Source of the DNA: Pedobacter duraquae
GTDB taxonomy: Bacteria > Bacteroidota > Bacteroidia > Sphingobacteriales > Sphingobacteriaceae
Reading direction: 5' to 3'
Assembly (NCBI RefSeq): GCF_004362245.1
Contig: NZ_SNWM01000002.1
Coordinates: 1,054,001 to 1,118,000 of the forward strand
Length of the DNA stretch: 64,000 nucleotides
Under the pieces are notes generated by a model. That model ran no database searches and was not told the DNA's origin. It saw only the letters and a list, made by a program, of their open reading frames with translations. Positions 28,834 to 38,195 of the stretch are shown here, one piece after another. A program made the position numbers and the translations under genes. Each line of letters opens with the position of its first letter. Position 1 is the stretch's first letter.

Positions 28834-29631
28834 CTAATTGATCCCGAAGGTAATTCCGAATGACATGTTTTTCAAGCCGGCCTGTGCAGGGGTGTCAAAC
28901 ATATCGTTCATGTAATATTTGGTGAAGAGACCTATACCTCCGTAACCCATTCGTACGGTTCCTCCGTATCTGAACGGCTGGAAGTGATAATCATCCTTAA
29001 CTTTTTGTTTACCACGTTCATCGCTGATCTGTTTTACTTTACCGTTCAGCAGGAAGCCAATCTCAGGTCCTACCACGAAGTAGAAACGTTTTCCATTGTC
29101 ATTTTCTTTAGTACGGAATTCAAAGTTTAATGGCATGTGGACATAACTGCTTGAAAAACGGTTTTTGCTAAAGTTTATAGGCTCATTAATGTAAGTAAGC
29201 GTTTGCCCGTTTGGCTGGATAGTAATATTCTGTTTTAACCTGATCAATGTCCAGTCGAAACCACCTGCTACATAAATTTTGAAATTCTGGTTAAAACGAT
29301 AACCAAACTGAAGTACATCAAAAGAGAACGTGCTGGTCTTTCCTGCTTTATAACCTAAAAACTGATTCTGTGGCGTTAAAGTGTAACTTCCGTTATCAAC
29401 CAGCTTGGAAAACCCAAGGTCAATTCTGCTAAAGATAATACCACCCATAAAACGTCCTTTTGACGGCGTGGTACTTGCAGTATCCTTACGTTTACGCACG
29501 GGCTCGTCGCCAAAGCGCATCGTAAATTTATACTTTCTCGTTTTAGTGCTGTCTTCCTGGGCACTTACTTTTTGTGTGAACACTCCTGCAAGTCCGCTTA
29601 CCATGAGTGCTGTTAAGATGATACGTTTCAT
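28834..29631 (-). CDS. Outer membrane beta-barrel protein
   Basis: The protein has 265 residues with a signal peptide (MKRIILTALMVSGLAGVFTQ, then KVSAQ). A charged linker (STKTRKYKFTMRFGDEPVRK) is followed by alternating strands such as FSFDVLQFGYRF, IYVAGGFDWTLIRL, FYFVVGPEIGFLLN and YGGIGLFTKYYMND, ending in FGITFGIN, the pattern of a small porin-like barrel. It is the third gene of an operon with an ECF sigma factor and a membrane protein, so it may be a target or sensor component of that system. Confidence 0.8.
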   Translation of the reverse strand: MKRIILTALMVSGLAGVFTQKVSAQEDSTKTRKYKFTMRFGDEPVRKRKDTASTTPSKGRFMGGIIFSRIDLGFSKLVDNGSYTLTPQNQFLGYKAGKTSTFSFDVLQFGYRFNQNFKIYVAGGFDWTLIRLKQNITIQPNGQTLTYINEPINFSKNRFSSSYVHMPLNFEFRTKENDNGKRFYFVVGPEIGFLLNGKVKQISDERGKQKVKDDYHFQPFRYGGTVRMGYGGIGLFTKYYMNDMFDTPAQAGLKNMSFGITFGIN

Positions 29632-29641
29632 TATGATTGGT

Positions 29642-30385
29642 TTATTTGTGTTTTCTTGGGTTTAATTTAAAAGGACCTATGTTTATCGCTATCAGTGAGG
29701 AGTTGTCATCACCGTCTGATTTAAACTGCAGGAACTTTTGTTCTCTTTTATCTACTTTATCCACTACGAAATTAATCAGGTCCCCCACATTTCTGATGCG
29801 GGTATGTTCTGCCTGGTCATTCTCGTTCACTACAGCATCCACAGTAGTGGCTGGAATATCTGCACTCGCTATTGCAATATCTGTGTTTGTGTTTTCTTTT
29901 ACAGTACCAACATCTACTTTAGCTAATGTTTCATTTCCTATATGTAGAGGATGAGATAAACCTTCATTTGGTTGCACGGTTATTAAACTTTTTTCTTCAG
30001 AAACAACCAATACTTTATTATCCATTTGATTATCAGTAGCCAATGAATTATTCTTTTTTGTTGCTAGCGACAAATCTGTTCCAGTACTGACTTCTTTTCC
30101 CGATTGATCAGCAGTGACAGTTATCGGTGTGTGCTCTGTTGCCGTCGCAACAACAGCTTTACCTTGAAGCTGAATCTTCTCAGTCTTGTTAAAAAGCAAT
30201 CCCGCACTTACACCTACAAGTACTACTGCCGCTGCCATCCACCAGCCCGGGAAAGCCCGACGTTTGGATACAGGCGTAATTTCCGCCTGTATAGCACCCC
30301 ATAAAGCGGGAGATGGCTGGATTTCCGCTTCTTCAAAGCGGTCTTTGAACAACTGATCAAATTCCTTATCCTGCATATGTTGCAT
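29642..30385 (-). CDS. Putative anti-sigma factor, single-pass membrane protein
   Basis: The protein has 247 residues, or 244 from the internal ATG at 30376. A cytoplasmic N-terminus of about 48 residues (DQLFKDRFEEAEIQPSPALW) is followed by one membrane segment (GWWMAAAVVLVGVSAGLLF) and a Thr/Val/Asn-rich periplasmic part with low complexity. Its start overlaps the end of the ECF sigma gene by 20 bases. Position and topology suggest an anti-sigma factor that holds the sigma at the membrane, although no standard zinc or ASD motif is seen. Confidence 0.7.
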   Translation of the reverse strand: MQHMQDKEFDQLFKDRFEEAEIQPSPALWGAIQAEITPVSKRRAFPGWWMAAAVVLVGVSAGLLFNKTEKIQLQGKAVVATATEHTPITVTADQSGKEVSTGTDLSLATKKNNSLATDNQMDNKVLVVSEEKSLITVQPNEGLSHPLHIGNETLAKVDVGTVKENTNTDIAIASADIPATTVDAVVNENDQAEHTRIRNVGDLINFVVDKVDKREQKFLQFKSDGDDNSSLIAINIGPFKLNPRKHK

Positions 30386-30935
30386 AATTAATTCCCTCCA
30401 TTTTAATAATCTCCTCTTTCAAAATTGCTCTTGCCCTGGACAGTTGCGATTTGCTTGCACCTTCCGAGATACCCAATAGTTCAGCGATTTCTTTGTGCGA
30501 ATACCCTTCAATTGCATACATGTTGAACACCATCCGGTAACCGTCAGACAGTTTCTGAATGATCTTCAATAAATCCTGCATACCAAGGCGGCTAAAGTCA
30601 AACCCGGTCGACGGCTGCTCGTATGCATCCTCTATCGGTACCACATTCATCGCTTTGATATTTTTTCTATAGCTTTCAATCGCTGTATTTACCATAATGC
30701 GCCTGATCCACCCTTCAAATGAACCATCGCCGCGGTATTCCTTTACTTTCTGAAAGATCTTGATGTAACCCATCTGCAGTGAATCTTCAGCCTCCATACG
30801 GTCTTTGGCGTAACGCATGCAAAGGGCTAGCATCTTTGCTGAAGTAAGCTTGTACAGCTGCTCCTGCATTTTGCGATCACCGGCCTTGCAGCCTTCCATC
30901 AAATCGTTTATCGTATAATTTTGCGTCAACCTCAT
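30366..30935 (-). CDS. ECF-type RNA polymerase sigma factor
   Basis: The protein has 189 residues. Region 2 (about 25-95) includes LCMRYAKDRMEAEDSLQMGYIKIF and FEGWIRRIMVNTAIESYRK. Region 4 (about 130-180) includes LSDGYRMVFNMYAIEGYSHKEIAELLGISEG with its helix-turn-helix. It directs transcription of a small regulon, probably including its own operon with the putative anti-sigma and barrel protein genes. Confidence 0.92.
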   Translation of the reverse strand: MRLTQNYTINDLMEGCKAGDRKMQEQLYKLTSAKMLALCMRYAKDRMEAEDSLQMGYIKIFQKVKEYRGDGSFEGWIRRIMVNTAIESYRKNIKAMNVVPIEDAYEQPSTGFDFSRLGMQDLLKIIQKLSDGYRMVFNMYAIEGYSHKEIAELLGISEGASKSQLSRARAILKEEIIKMEGINYATYAG

Positions 30936-30997
30936 TGCTTGTTTAGTTCATAGAAGATGATGAAAGTTACAAGATGGTTGCATGGGCAGGAAAATAT

Positions 30998-32128
30998 TTA
31001 TTTTTTCGCCCTAAACAATCTGAAATTCTCTTTATAGGTAAGGAAAAAAGAATGGTTGAATTGAAGTTGTTTATCGGTATTATCCAAATCCACGTGTGGC
31101 TCAAAGCGCACATCAAGATATAGGTGAGGTATTAATTCTTTTTGATAAGCATAACGCAGAGATATGATATTTCTTGCGCTTTGGGTATAACCCTGATCAT
31201 ACAAATTGTAAGAAACGGATTCATATAATGGCATTCCTTTAATAGAAATAAAATTATTACCCTTCCAGTAAGATGCCACAATAGACCCAAATTTAGTAAT
31301 GGCACCTGCATTCAGCCATAGCCCAAAACCTCCGTTGAAAGCCCTGCGTTTATCCGGAGAAAGGTCCTTGTACAAAGCCACGTAGTTATCAGTATAAATC
31401 TCGCGAACATTCCTGTTAATAGTTTTATGCAGCTTTAACCCTGTAGCCCCATTAAACATGGTGCTGATAGGTATCGATTTAAGCACATCAATTTGTCCAC
31501 CCTGATGAAAAACCAGAAACTGTGCAGGAAGACTCAGTTTCCATCCATTTACATCACTCAAAGTGGTTGCTGTAGATAAACCACCGATAATTTCTTCCTT
31601 AGCATTGTCACCAACATAAATTTGATGTTGCCAGGCAATCCAGGCATCCAGTTTAAACTTCTCCCGTTCTACCAGTAGTTGCGTACCGTACTCCACAGGG
31701 TTGGTTAGCTGCCGCTCAAAATCGTAAAGCGGCTCAATATAGTTGTGCTGTGTGCTTCCTTCAAGACTTCCAAAAACCAACGTTAGATTACGTTTGTGAT
31801 ATTTTAAGTTGAAGAGCGGTTTGGCGTCATATACCCCATTATGCCCATAATCCTTTCTGATAAAAGCGCCGGCGGTAATTGCCAGATTGGGATGTGCATA
31901 ATACACCAGCTCAGGTTGCAACTGCGTCCCGTACAAAGTATAACCGTCATGAAACTTATTCGTATACTCGTAGTTCCTGACGAAGTTTAAGTTATAAAAG
32001 TTAAAGTGAACTTCTCCAGTTGCAGCACTGTCGGGTCTGATTCTGTTTTCAATCGCAGAATTATCAAATTGTGCAGACGCTAAATTTGCAGCAAAAACAA
32101 GGACTATAAAAAGTAACGATTTTTTCAT
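30998..32128 (-). CDS. Predicted outer membrane protein after hemJ
   Basis: From the ATG at 32128 (MKKSLLFIVLVFAANLASAQ signal peptide) it has 376 residues. The rest alternates aromatic-rich strands (VHFNFYNLNFVRNYEYTNKF, LNLKYHKRNLTLVFGSLEG-like) and ends in ENFRLFRAKK. I do not recognise the family; a beta-barrel or porin-like fold is likely. The start overlaps the end of hemJ by few bases if the upstream ATG is used, so it is the last gene of the heme cluster. A link to tetrapyrrole traffic is possible but not shown. Confidence 0.72.
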   Translation of the reverse strand: MKKSLLFIVLVFAANLASAQFDNSAIENRIRPDSAATGEVHFNFYNLNFVRNYEYTNKFHDGYTLYGTQLQPELVYYAHPNLAITAGAFIRKDYGHNGVYDAKPLFNLKYHKRNLTLVFGSLEGSTQHNYIEPLYDFERQLTNPVEYGTQLLVEREKFKLDAWIAWQHQIYVGDNAKEEIIGGLSTATTLSDVNGWKLSLPAQFLVFHQGGQIDVLKSIPISTMFNGATGLKLHKTINRNVREIYTDNYVALYKDLSPDKRRAFNGGFGLWLNAGAITKFGSIVASYWKGNNFISIKGMPLYESVSYNLYDQGYTQSARNIISLRYAYQKELIPHLYLDVRFEPHVDLDNTDKQLQFNHSFFLTYKENFRLFRAKK

Positions 32129-32129
32129 G

Positions 32130-32675
32130 TTAGGAAGCATTTTTTTGCCTGTAGTGTTTGTACCATTTTACGGCCGACATGATTATTACAGAGAAGAGGA
32201 TTAAGCCTACCAGTCCGTAAAGCCAGTCGATAGCGCTTTTTAACACCACCGTAAATACGATCGCCACAAGAAAGATTGTAGCGAGCTCATTCCATAGCCT
32301 CAACTGAAAAGAAGTCATTTTAAATACGCCTCTTCTCAATTGGTTCATGATCCGCTGACAAATGAAATGATAGATGATCAGCCCCAGTACAAACGTAAGT
32401 TTGACATGCATCCAGGGCATCTTGAGCCAGCCTGGTTGCAGATAGAGCATGGTTATCCCTGCAGCGATAGTCAATATCATTGCCGGCGTAGCAATGATAT
32501 TCCAGAGTTTACGCGTGATGATGGCGTATTCCTTCTGTAAGATCACTTTCTCTACCTCCGGTCTGTCGTTCGCCTCGGTATGGTATATAAACAGGCGTAC
32601 GCTATAGAACAATCCCGCCATCCAGCTTACAACAAAGATAATATGAACAGACAGGACGTAATAGTAAGCGGACAT
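32130..32675 (-). CDS. hemJ: Protoporphyrinogen oxidase HemJ
   Basis: The integral membrane protein has 181 residues and four or five membrane helices (AYYYVLSVHIIFVVSWMAGLFY, IIATPAMILTIAAGITMLYL, LTFVLGLIIYHFICQ, ELATIFLVAIVFTVV). It fits the HemJ/CopD-like family that oxidises protoporphyrinogen IX in bacteria lacking HemG and HemY. The conserved early His sits in SVHIIFVVSWMAG. It overlaps the hemE stop by one base and lies in a heme operon, which supports the assignment. Confidence 0.88.
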   Translation of the reverse strand: MSAYYYVLSVHIIFVVSWMAGLFYSVRLFIYHTEANDRPEVEKVILQKEYAIITRKLWNIIATPAMILTIAAGITMLYLQPGWLKMPWMHVKLTFVLGLIIYHFICQRIMNQLRRGVFKMTSFQLRLWNELATIFLVAIVFTVVLKSAIDWLYGLVGLILFSVIIMSAVKWYKHYRQKNAS

Positions 32676-33700
32676 TAGTATTTGAATTCTTTGATTACTT
32701 CAATTGCATATTTAACGTTGTCGAAAGGAATATCTGGCATGATACCATGACCAAGGTTGAAAATAAACCCGGATTCACCACGCATTCTTTCGAATAATTG
32801 TAAGATCGTCTTTTTGATCACTGGCTTATCAGCATATAAAATATGTGGATCCAGGTTACCTTGCACAGCAATGCCAATGGGCAGGCTGTTTTTGATATTC
32901 AACAGATCAGCATTCCAATCTACAGAGATTACATCTGGTTTTGCTTCCGCCATAATCGGTGCAAACACGGAGCTCCCTTTACAGAACGAAATTACAGGGA
33001 TGTCTTTTCTATTCAGGTTTGCAATAATCTCCTGGATATACCTGTGCGAAAACTCCTGGTAATCATTCCAGGAAAGTGCCATCGCCCAGCTGTCGAAGAT
33101 CTGAATCGCATTAACGCCCGCAGCGATCTGCAAATTCAGGTAATCGGCCGTCACTTTAGCGATTTTAGCCAATAACTTGTGGGCAATCTCAGGATGGTTG
33201 TGCATCAAAAGCTTGGTGGTCTTAAAATCTTTTGACGAGGCACCTTCCACAAGGTAGCTCATTACGGTAAACGGCGCACCAGCGAATCCAATCAGAGGAA
33301 TACTGCCATTTAATCGTTGTTGAATAACTTTAATGGCATCTGCCACATATTGCAGCTTATCCAACACATCTACCTGCAGGTTGTCTACATCCTGAAGATT
33401 ACGTACCGGGTTAGCAAAGCGAGGACCTATACCTTGAGTAAAGCTCAGGTCGCCCCCCATAGCCTCGGCAGTAACGAGAATATCTGAAAAAAGAATAGCT
33501 GCATCTATGCCCAATAAATCTACAGGTAACATCGTTACATCAGCAGCAATCTCAGGTGTTTTGCACATTTCGAGGAAAGAATACTTGTTTTTAATCTCCC
33601 AATATTGTGGCATAAAACGACCTGCCTGGCGCATCATCCAAACTGGTGGACGTTCTGTCGGTTTCGAAAATGCGGCATCTAAAAATAACGTGTTCATCAA
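32675..33700 (-). CDS. hemE: Uroporphyrinogen decarboxylase
   Basis: The enzyme decarboxylates uroporphyrinogen III to coproporphyrinogen III. It has 341 residues (or 340 from the second ATG), with the family motif RPPVWMMRQAGRFMPQY at about 17-33, AILFSDILVTAEAMGGDL, and GFAGAPFTVMSYLVEG. It lies 10 bases downstream of the TPR-like gene and is coupled to hemJ through a TAATG overlap. Confidence 0.96.
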   Translation of the reverse strand: MMNTLFLDAAFSKPTERPPVWMMRQAGRFMPQYWEIKNKYSFLEMCKTPEIAADVTMLPVDLLGIDAAILFSDILVTAEAMGGDLSFTQGIGPRFANPVRNLQDVDNLQVDVLDKLQYVADAIKVIQQRLNGSIPLIGFAGAPFTVMSYLVEGASSKDFKTTKLLMHNHPEIAHKLLAKIAKVTADYLNLQIAAGVNAIQIFDSWAMALSWNDYQEFSHRYIQEIIANLNRKDIPVISFCKGSSVFAPIMAEAKPDVISVDWNADLLNIKNSLPIGIAVQGNLDPHILYADKPVIKKTILQLFERMRGESGFIFNLGHGIMPDIPFDNVKYAIEVIKEFKY

Positions 33701-33710
33701 ATCTTACTGT

Positions 33711-34226
33711 TTATAAGCTAATCGCTTCTTTTTCTATTCTATTTATTATATCTGTTGCTTTTGGTGTGGTCACCAATTCTTTAGCCTTGGCTACATAAGC
33801 CATTACTCGAGTCTTATCTTTTTTCCGCAGAGCGAGGTTAGCCAGATGGATCATCACAAAGGCCTTATCATTTTTACCACCGATCGGAAAGCGACTGGCA
33901 ATCTGGAAATGCCTTTCCGCCTCATCGTATTCCTCCCGCTTCAAGGCAATACTTCCTTTCATAAATTCATAATAACCGCGTCTTCTTTTCGACAGGCGGT
34001 CAGGGTTTGGAACTTCCTGCAAACTTTTCTCTGCACGGTCGTAATCCCCATTTTTGAATTGTTTGGAAGCTATCACCACAGAGCTCTGTTTAAAGTGACT
34101 CCATACCAGCAGTGCCAACATCAAGCCTGCAAGGGCCGCCAGCTGTTCTTCTTTCTGTACCAGACATATCACTCCAGTGGCAACAATAATTGCCATCAGG
34201 ATATACCTGCCCCTAGCGTTGTACAT
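33711..34226 (-). CDS. Small membrane protein with TPR-like C-terminus
   Basis: The protein has 171 residues. Two short membrane segments at the N-terminus (YILMAIIVATGVICLV and AALAGLMLALLVW) precede a helical cytoplasmic part with TPR-like pairs (QFKNGDYDRAEKSLQEV, ALKREEYDEAERHFQIA, LANLALRKKDKTRVMAYVAKA). The function is unknown. It shares one base with the response regulator stop and is 10 bases from hemE, so it is embedded in the heme operon and might be an accessory to the two-component pair. Confidence 0.75.
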   Translation of the reverse strand: MYNARGRYILMAIIVATGVICLVQKEEQLAALAGLMLALLVWSHFKQSSVVIASKQFKNGDYDRAEKSLQEVPNPDRLSKRRRGYYEFMKGSIALKREEYDEAERHFQIASRFPIGGKNDKAFVMIHLANLALRKKDKTRVMAYVAKAKELVTTPKATDIINRIEKEAISL

Positions 34227-34930
34227 TAATGGCTATCAGTGAATTTATATCCTACGCCTCTGATTGAATGGAAATAAACCGGATTTTTTTGATCAGGCTC
34301 AAAATATTTTCTGAAGGTCAGGATAAAGTTATCGATCGTACGTGTACTTGGATATACATCATAGTTCCAAACTGTTTCCAGTATCTGCTCGCGCGAAACG
34401 GCTTCATTCTTACGCTCGATTAACAATTTCAGGAGCATAGTCTCTTTCTTCGTTAAAGGAACAACTACGCCATCGTCTTGTTTTAGTTCAAAAGAGTTGA
34501 AGTAAATTGTTTTTTCACCGATTTTATAAGAATTCAGTTCTTTAAGGTCGTCCGCTTTCAAACTACGTTTTACGAGGATACCTACACGAAGAATTAGTTC
34601 TTCCAGGTTGAAGGGCTTAACCAAATAATCGTCTGCTCCTTTTTTAAGACCCATTACGCGGTCTTCGCTGGTGTTCTTGGCAGTAAGAAATAAGATCGGC
34701 ACTTCAGTGTTTTCAAGACGGATAGTCTCGCAAACCTGGAAGCCATCCATTTCCGGCAGCATCACATCAAGAATGAGCAAATTGAAACGCTCTTCCTTAA
34801 ACACTTTAAGCGCTGTTTTACCGTCTTTTACTGCATGAACTTTGTAACCTTCTAATTCAAGGTTTAATTTTATGGCATCCAATAGATGGTCTTCATCCTC
34901 GACCAATAATATTCTTAATTTCTGAGGCAT
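34226..34930 (-). CDS. OmpR/PhoB-family response regulator in the heme cluster
   Basis: From the ATG at 34930 (MPQKLRILLVEDEDHLL) it has 234 residues; the frame runs 33 codons further into the kinase gene. The receiver has phosphoacceptor Asp55 (LLILDVMLPE) and Lys105 (YLVKPF). The winged-helix domain contains LTKKETMLLKLLIERKNE and ends RGVGYKFTDSH. It lies 7 bases after the kinase gene, between hemL and hemE. It may couple heme or precursor levels, or redox state, to expression; this rests on position only. Confidence 0.93.
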   Translation of the reverse strand: MPQKLRILLVEDEDHLLDAIKLNLELEGYKVHAVKDGKTALKVFKEERFNLLILDVMLPEMDGFQVCETIRLENTEVPILFLTAKNTSEDRVMGLKKGADDYLVKPFNLEELILRVGILVKRSLKADDLKELNSYKIGEKTIYFNSFELKQDDGVVVPLTKKETMLLKLLIERKNEAVSREQILETVWNYDVYPSTRTIDNFILTFRKYFEPDQKNPVYFHSIRGVGYKFTDSH

Positions 34931-34937
34931 AATATTT

Positions 34938-35804
34938 TTAACTAAATGTGATTTCAAAAATGGCACCCTGAGGTGCATTGTCTTTGACACTGATATCAGC
35001 GTCGTGATTTTGTAATACTTCTTTAACAATAAACAGGCCTAACCCTGTCCCCTTAGCCTTCCGCACATTTTCGTCTCCAACCCGATAAAACTTATCAAAG
35101 ATGAGCATTTTTTCATGATCTGGTATACCCGGGCCTTTATCGGCAACTTTTAAGAAAGGATGCCCGTTCACCGTATTCAGGTCAACAGCAACTTCAGCAC
35201 ATGGCCCAGAGTATTTTACCGCATTTTCGATGAGATTGGTCACTACCGAAGACAACGCAAACGGATCGCCGGTAATCATCACATCAGGCTCTATGTTTAG
35301 GCTGATCATCTGCTGCGAGCCACAAGAATGGATCTGTAAACGGTCCGTAATTCTCGTAATTAATTCAGAAAAGTTGAATTGTTCTTTAGGAAAAGAATAA
35401 GATCTGTTCTCAATTTTGGTCGCAAGTAGCATATTTTCCACCAGGTCATCCAGTCTTTCAATATCCTTTAACGAATTGTTAAGTAATGAAAGTTGTCTCG
35501 CTTTATCCAGATCGCGCTTAACGATTGTCTGCAAAGATAGTTTAATGGCGGCAAGCGGCGACTTCAGTTCGTGCGTTACCGACAGCAGGAAATTCTGTTG
35601 TTGCTCATGAAGCTTGTCTTCTTTTTTAATAGATTGATGCAGAAAAAAAGCACCCATGCACAGCAGGAAAAGGAATACTGATCCTTCCCCCATCACCATT
35701 GCCATGCGCGATGGCTGGAGCTTGATAACTAAAGTACCCCAGGAAATCAGCTGTACCAGCGAGTACAGCATAATGAAATAGAATATGATGATTGATTTTT
35801 TCAA
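34938..35804 (-). CDS. Sensor histidine kinase in the heme cluster
   Basis: The protein has 288 residues with two membrane helices (about 3-28 and 41-57) separated by only about a dozen residues, so there is almost no periplasmic domain. The sensor may act within the membrane or cytoplasm. The HisKA box has His78 in SVTHELKSPLAA; the N-box NLIENAVKYS and G-boxes DKGPGIP and GTGLGLFIV complete the ATPase domain. It lies 32 bases after hemL and just before its regulator. Confidence 0.92.
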   Translation of the reverse strand: MKKSIIIFYFIMLYSLVQLISWGTLVIKLQPSRMAMVMGEGSVFLFLLCMGAFFLHQSIKKEDKLHEQQQNFLLSVTHELKSPLAAIKLSLQTIVKRDLDKARQLSLLNNSLKDIERLDDLVENMLLATKIENRSYSFPKEQFNFSELITRITDRLQIHSCGSQQMISLNIEPDVMITGDPFALSSVVTNLIENAVKYSGPCAEVAVDLNTVNGHPFLKVADKGPGIPDHEKMLIFDKFYRVGDENVRKAKGTGLGLFIVKEVLQNHDADISVKDNAPQGAIFEITFS

Positions 35805-35836
35805 TTCGGGTCTATTTTCTTCTAATGTACCAATTA

Positions 35837-37210
35837 TTACTTGTTTCTGAAAACAACGTCAAGTCCTTCAAGTATGGCACGTTTTGCTTTCTCCAGTTCA
35901 ATTTTTGTATGTGCAGCAGATACAAATCCTACTTCGTAACCAGAAGGTCCGATGTAAATACCCCTGTTCAGCAATTCACGGTGCAACACCTTAAATTTAT
36001 CCATGCTTTGAGGATCAATATCTTCAGCCGTTTTAATGGCTTCTTTATCCGTAAAAGCAAACCAGAATATTGATCCTACATGAAACACTTTGAACTTATA
36101 ATTTCTGGCGGTAGCAAAACGCTGGATACTCTCAGCAAATTCTGTCGTTTTAGCATTCAGGTCTTTGTAAAAACCTGAGCGCGACAATTCTGTTAACTGC
36201 GCGATTCCTGCAGCCATGGCAACAGGATTGCCTGATAATGTTCCTGCCTGGTAAACACCACCGTCAGGAGAGATATGTCCCATAATTTCTGCTGATGCAC
36301 CGTACATCCCTACAGGAAGTCCACCGCCAATAATTTTGCCGTAAGTAACAATATCAGGTTTAACACCATAGTGTGCTGCTGCACCTTCAAATCCAAGTCT
36401 GAACCCGGTAATCACCTCATCAAAAATCAATAGCGCCTTATTGTCTTTACAGATCTGCTGTAAAAACTCCACATAGTCCTGATCCTGAATCAGCAGGCCA
36501 TTGTTTGCAGGAATTCCCTCAATAATTACCGCAGCAACTTCATCTTTGAATTGCTCAAAAGCTGCTTTGATCGCGTCTTTGTCATTAAGTGGAATAACGA
36601 TAGTTTCAAGTGCAAAAGATTTTGGAACACCTTGCGAAGAGGTTTCACCAAAAGTTACGAGACCTGATCCCGCTTTAACAAGCAGTGAGTCACTGTGCCC
36701 ATGGTAGCAGCCTTCAAATTTAATGATTTTATCTTTGCCGGTATATCCTCTGGCGAGACGAATTGCAGACATTACTGCTTCAGTTCCTGAGCTTGTAAAT
36801 CTGATCTTCTCTACAAATTTATTATTCTTGATGATAAGTTCAGCAAGTTCATTCTCCAATGCCGTAGGTGCACCGAAACTCATACCATTCTGCATAACTT
36901 CAGTTACCTTTTCACGGATTTTGGGATGATTATGCCCTAAAATTAATGGACCCCAGCTGCCACAGAAATCTATGAATTGATTTCCATCCGCATCCCAAAC
37001 ATAACATCCGTCACCTTTCTGGATGAAAAGTGGTGTACCATAAACAGATTTGAAAGCCCTTACCGGTGAGTTAACACCGCCAGGAAAAAAAGTCTTCGCC
37101 TTTTCATACAACTCTGCTGATTTCTCTCTGGAAATATCAGGTTTACTGCCTGTGTGTACAGGTAAATCGCCTTCATTTCCTGAAAACATTTTTTTTAATG
37201 ATTCTAACAT
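35837..37210 (-). CDS. hemL: Glutamate-1-semialdehyde 2,1-aminomutase
   Basis: A PLP enzyme, it forms 5-aminolevulinate in the C5 pathway. It has 457 residues, with a 26-residue N-terminal extension ahead of the usual start SAELYEKAKTFFPGGVNSPVRAF. The motifs EGCYHGHSDSLLVKAGSG, DEVITGFRLG, and the PLP Lys in TYGKIIGGGLPVG are present. Its start shares one base with the hemB stop. HemA in the same cluster supplies its substrate. Confidence 0.96.
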   Translation of the reverse strand: MLESLKKMFSGNEGDLPVHTGSKPDISREKSAELYEKAKTFFPGGVNSPVRAFKSVYGTPLFIQKGDGCYVWDADGNQFIDFCGSWGPLILGHNHPKIREKVTEVMQNGMSFGAPTALENELAELIIKNNKFVEKIRFTSSGTEAVMSAIRLARGYTGKDKIIKFEGCYHGHSDSLLVKAGSGLVTFGETSSQGVPKSFALETIVIPLNDKDAIKAAFEQFKDEVAAVIIEGIPANNGLLIQDQDYVEFLQQICKDNKALLIFDEVITGFRLGFEGAAAHYGVKPDIVTYGKIIGGGLPVGMYGASAEIMGHISPDGGVYQAGTLSGNPVAMAAGIAQLTELSRSGFYKDLNAKTTEFAESIQRFATARNYKFKVFHVGSIFWFAFTDKEAIKTAEDIDPQSMDKFKVLHRELLNRGIYIGPSGYEVGFVSAAHTKIELEKAKRAILEGLDVVFRNK

Positions 37211-38178
37211 TACATCCAGTTATTTTCTACAATATCTTTAATGTGATAGGTGGTAATGATGCTGGCTCCCGCACGGGCGAAAGCATGCATTGTTTCCATC
37301 ACAACTTTTTGTTCATCAATCCAGCCTCTTTGAGCGGCTGCTTTTACCATCGCATATTCTCCTGACACGTTATAGCAGGCAATAGGCAAGTCCGTATTTT
37401 GCTTTAGGTTCTGGATCACGTCAAGGTAGGCCAACGCCGGCTTTACCATCAGAATATCGGCTCCTTCACCTTCATCAAGCAAAGCTTCACGAAGTGCTTC
37501 CTTCCCATTTCTAAAGTCCATCTGGTAGGCTTTACGATCGCCCTTACTTGGCGCGCAGTCCGCTGCTTCCCTGAAAGGTCCGTAATATGCGGAAGCAAAC
37601 TTTGTGGCGTGAGACATAATTGCTACGTTGACAAAATTTTCCTTATCCAGAAGATTACGGATCGCAGCAATTCTACCGTCCATCATATCTGACGGGGCAA
37701 GCAGGTCAGCACCCGCCTGAGCATGTGTCAAGGCCATCTTAGCGATCACATCTACCGTAGCATCATTTTGTACGTAATCGTTCTCCAGAATACCGCAGTG
37801 TCCGTGGGTAGTATAAGAACATACACATACATCGGTAACAACATACAAGTCATCGCCAAAGCGTTTCTTAAGCTCCCTTACCGCAACCGGTACCAGAGAG
37901 TGGTCATGGTATGCACTTTTTGCGTCAGCGCTTTTCTCATCCCCCACGCCAAACAACATGATCTTATTAATACCAAGTTTCAGTCCATGCTCTACATCAA
38001 CAAGCAAGGTATCAATGGAGAAATGAAATACCCCTGGCATAGCATCTATAGCATGTTTCACTCCCTTTCCAGGAACAATAAAATAAGGATAAATAAACAT
38101 GTCTTTGGATAACCGGGTTTCGGCAATCATTTCTCTGACAACAGGATTTTTTCTCAGTCTACGTGGACGGTGCAACAT
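37210..38178 (-). CDS. hemB: Delta-aminolevulinic acid dehydratase (porphobilinogen synthase)
   Basis: The enzyme condenses two 5-aminolevulinates to porphobilinogen. It has 322 residues of a TIM barrel. The Cys-rich zinc segment is DVCVCSYTTHGHCG, Schiff-base lysines are in SHATKFASAYYGPFR and ILMVKPALAYLD. The N-terminus RPRRLRKNPVVREM is typical. It lies 17 bases downstream of the hemC-hemD fusion gene. Confidence 0.96.
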   Translation of the reverse strand: MLHRPRRLRKNPVVREMIAETRLSKDMFIYPYFIVPGKGVKHAIDAMPGVFHFSIDTLLVDVEHGLKLGINKIMLFGVGDEKSADAKSAYHDHSLVPVAVRELKKRFGDDLYVVTDVCVCSYTTHGHCGILENDYVQNDATVDVIAKMALTHAQAGADLLAPSDMMDGRIAAIRNLLDKENFVNVAIMSHATKFASAYYGPFREAADCAPSKGDRKAYQMDFRNGKEALREALLDEGEGADILMVKPALAYLDVIQNLKQNTDLPIACYNVSGEYAMVKAAAQRGWIDEQKVVMETMHAFARAGASIITTYHIKDIVENNWM

Positions 38179-38195
38179 ATCAACCTCTCTTTTCT

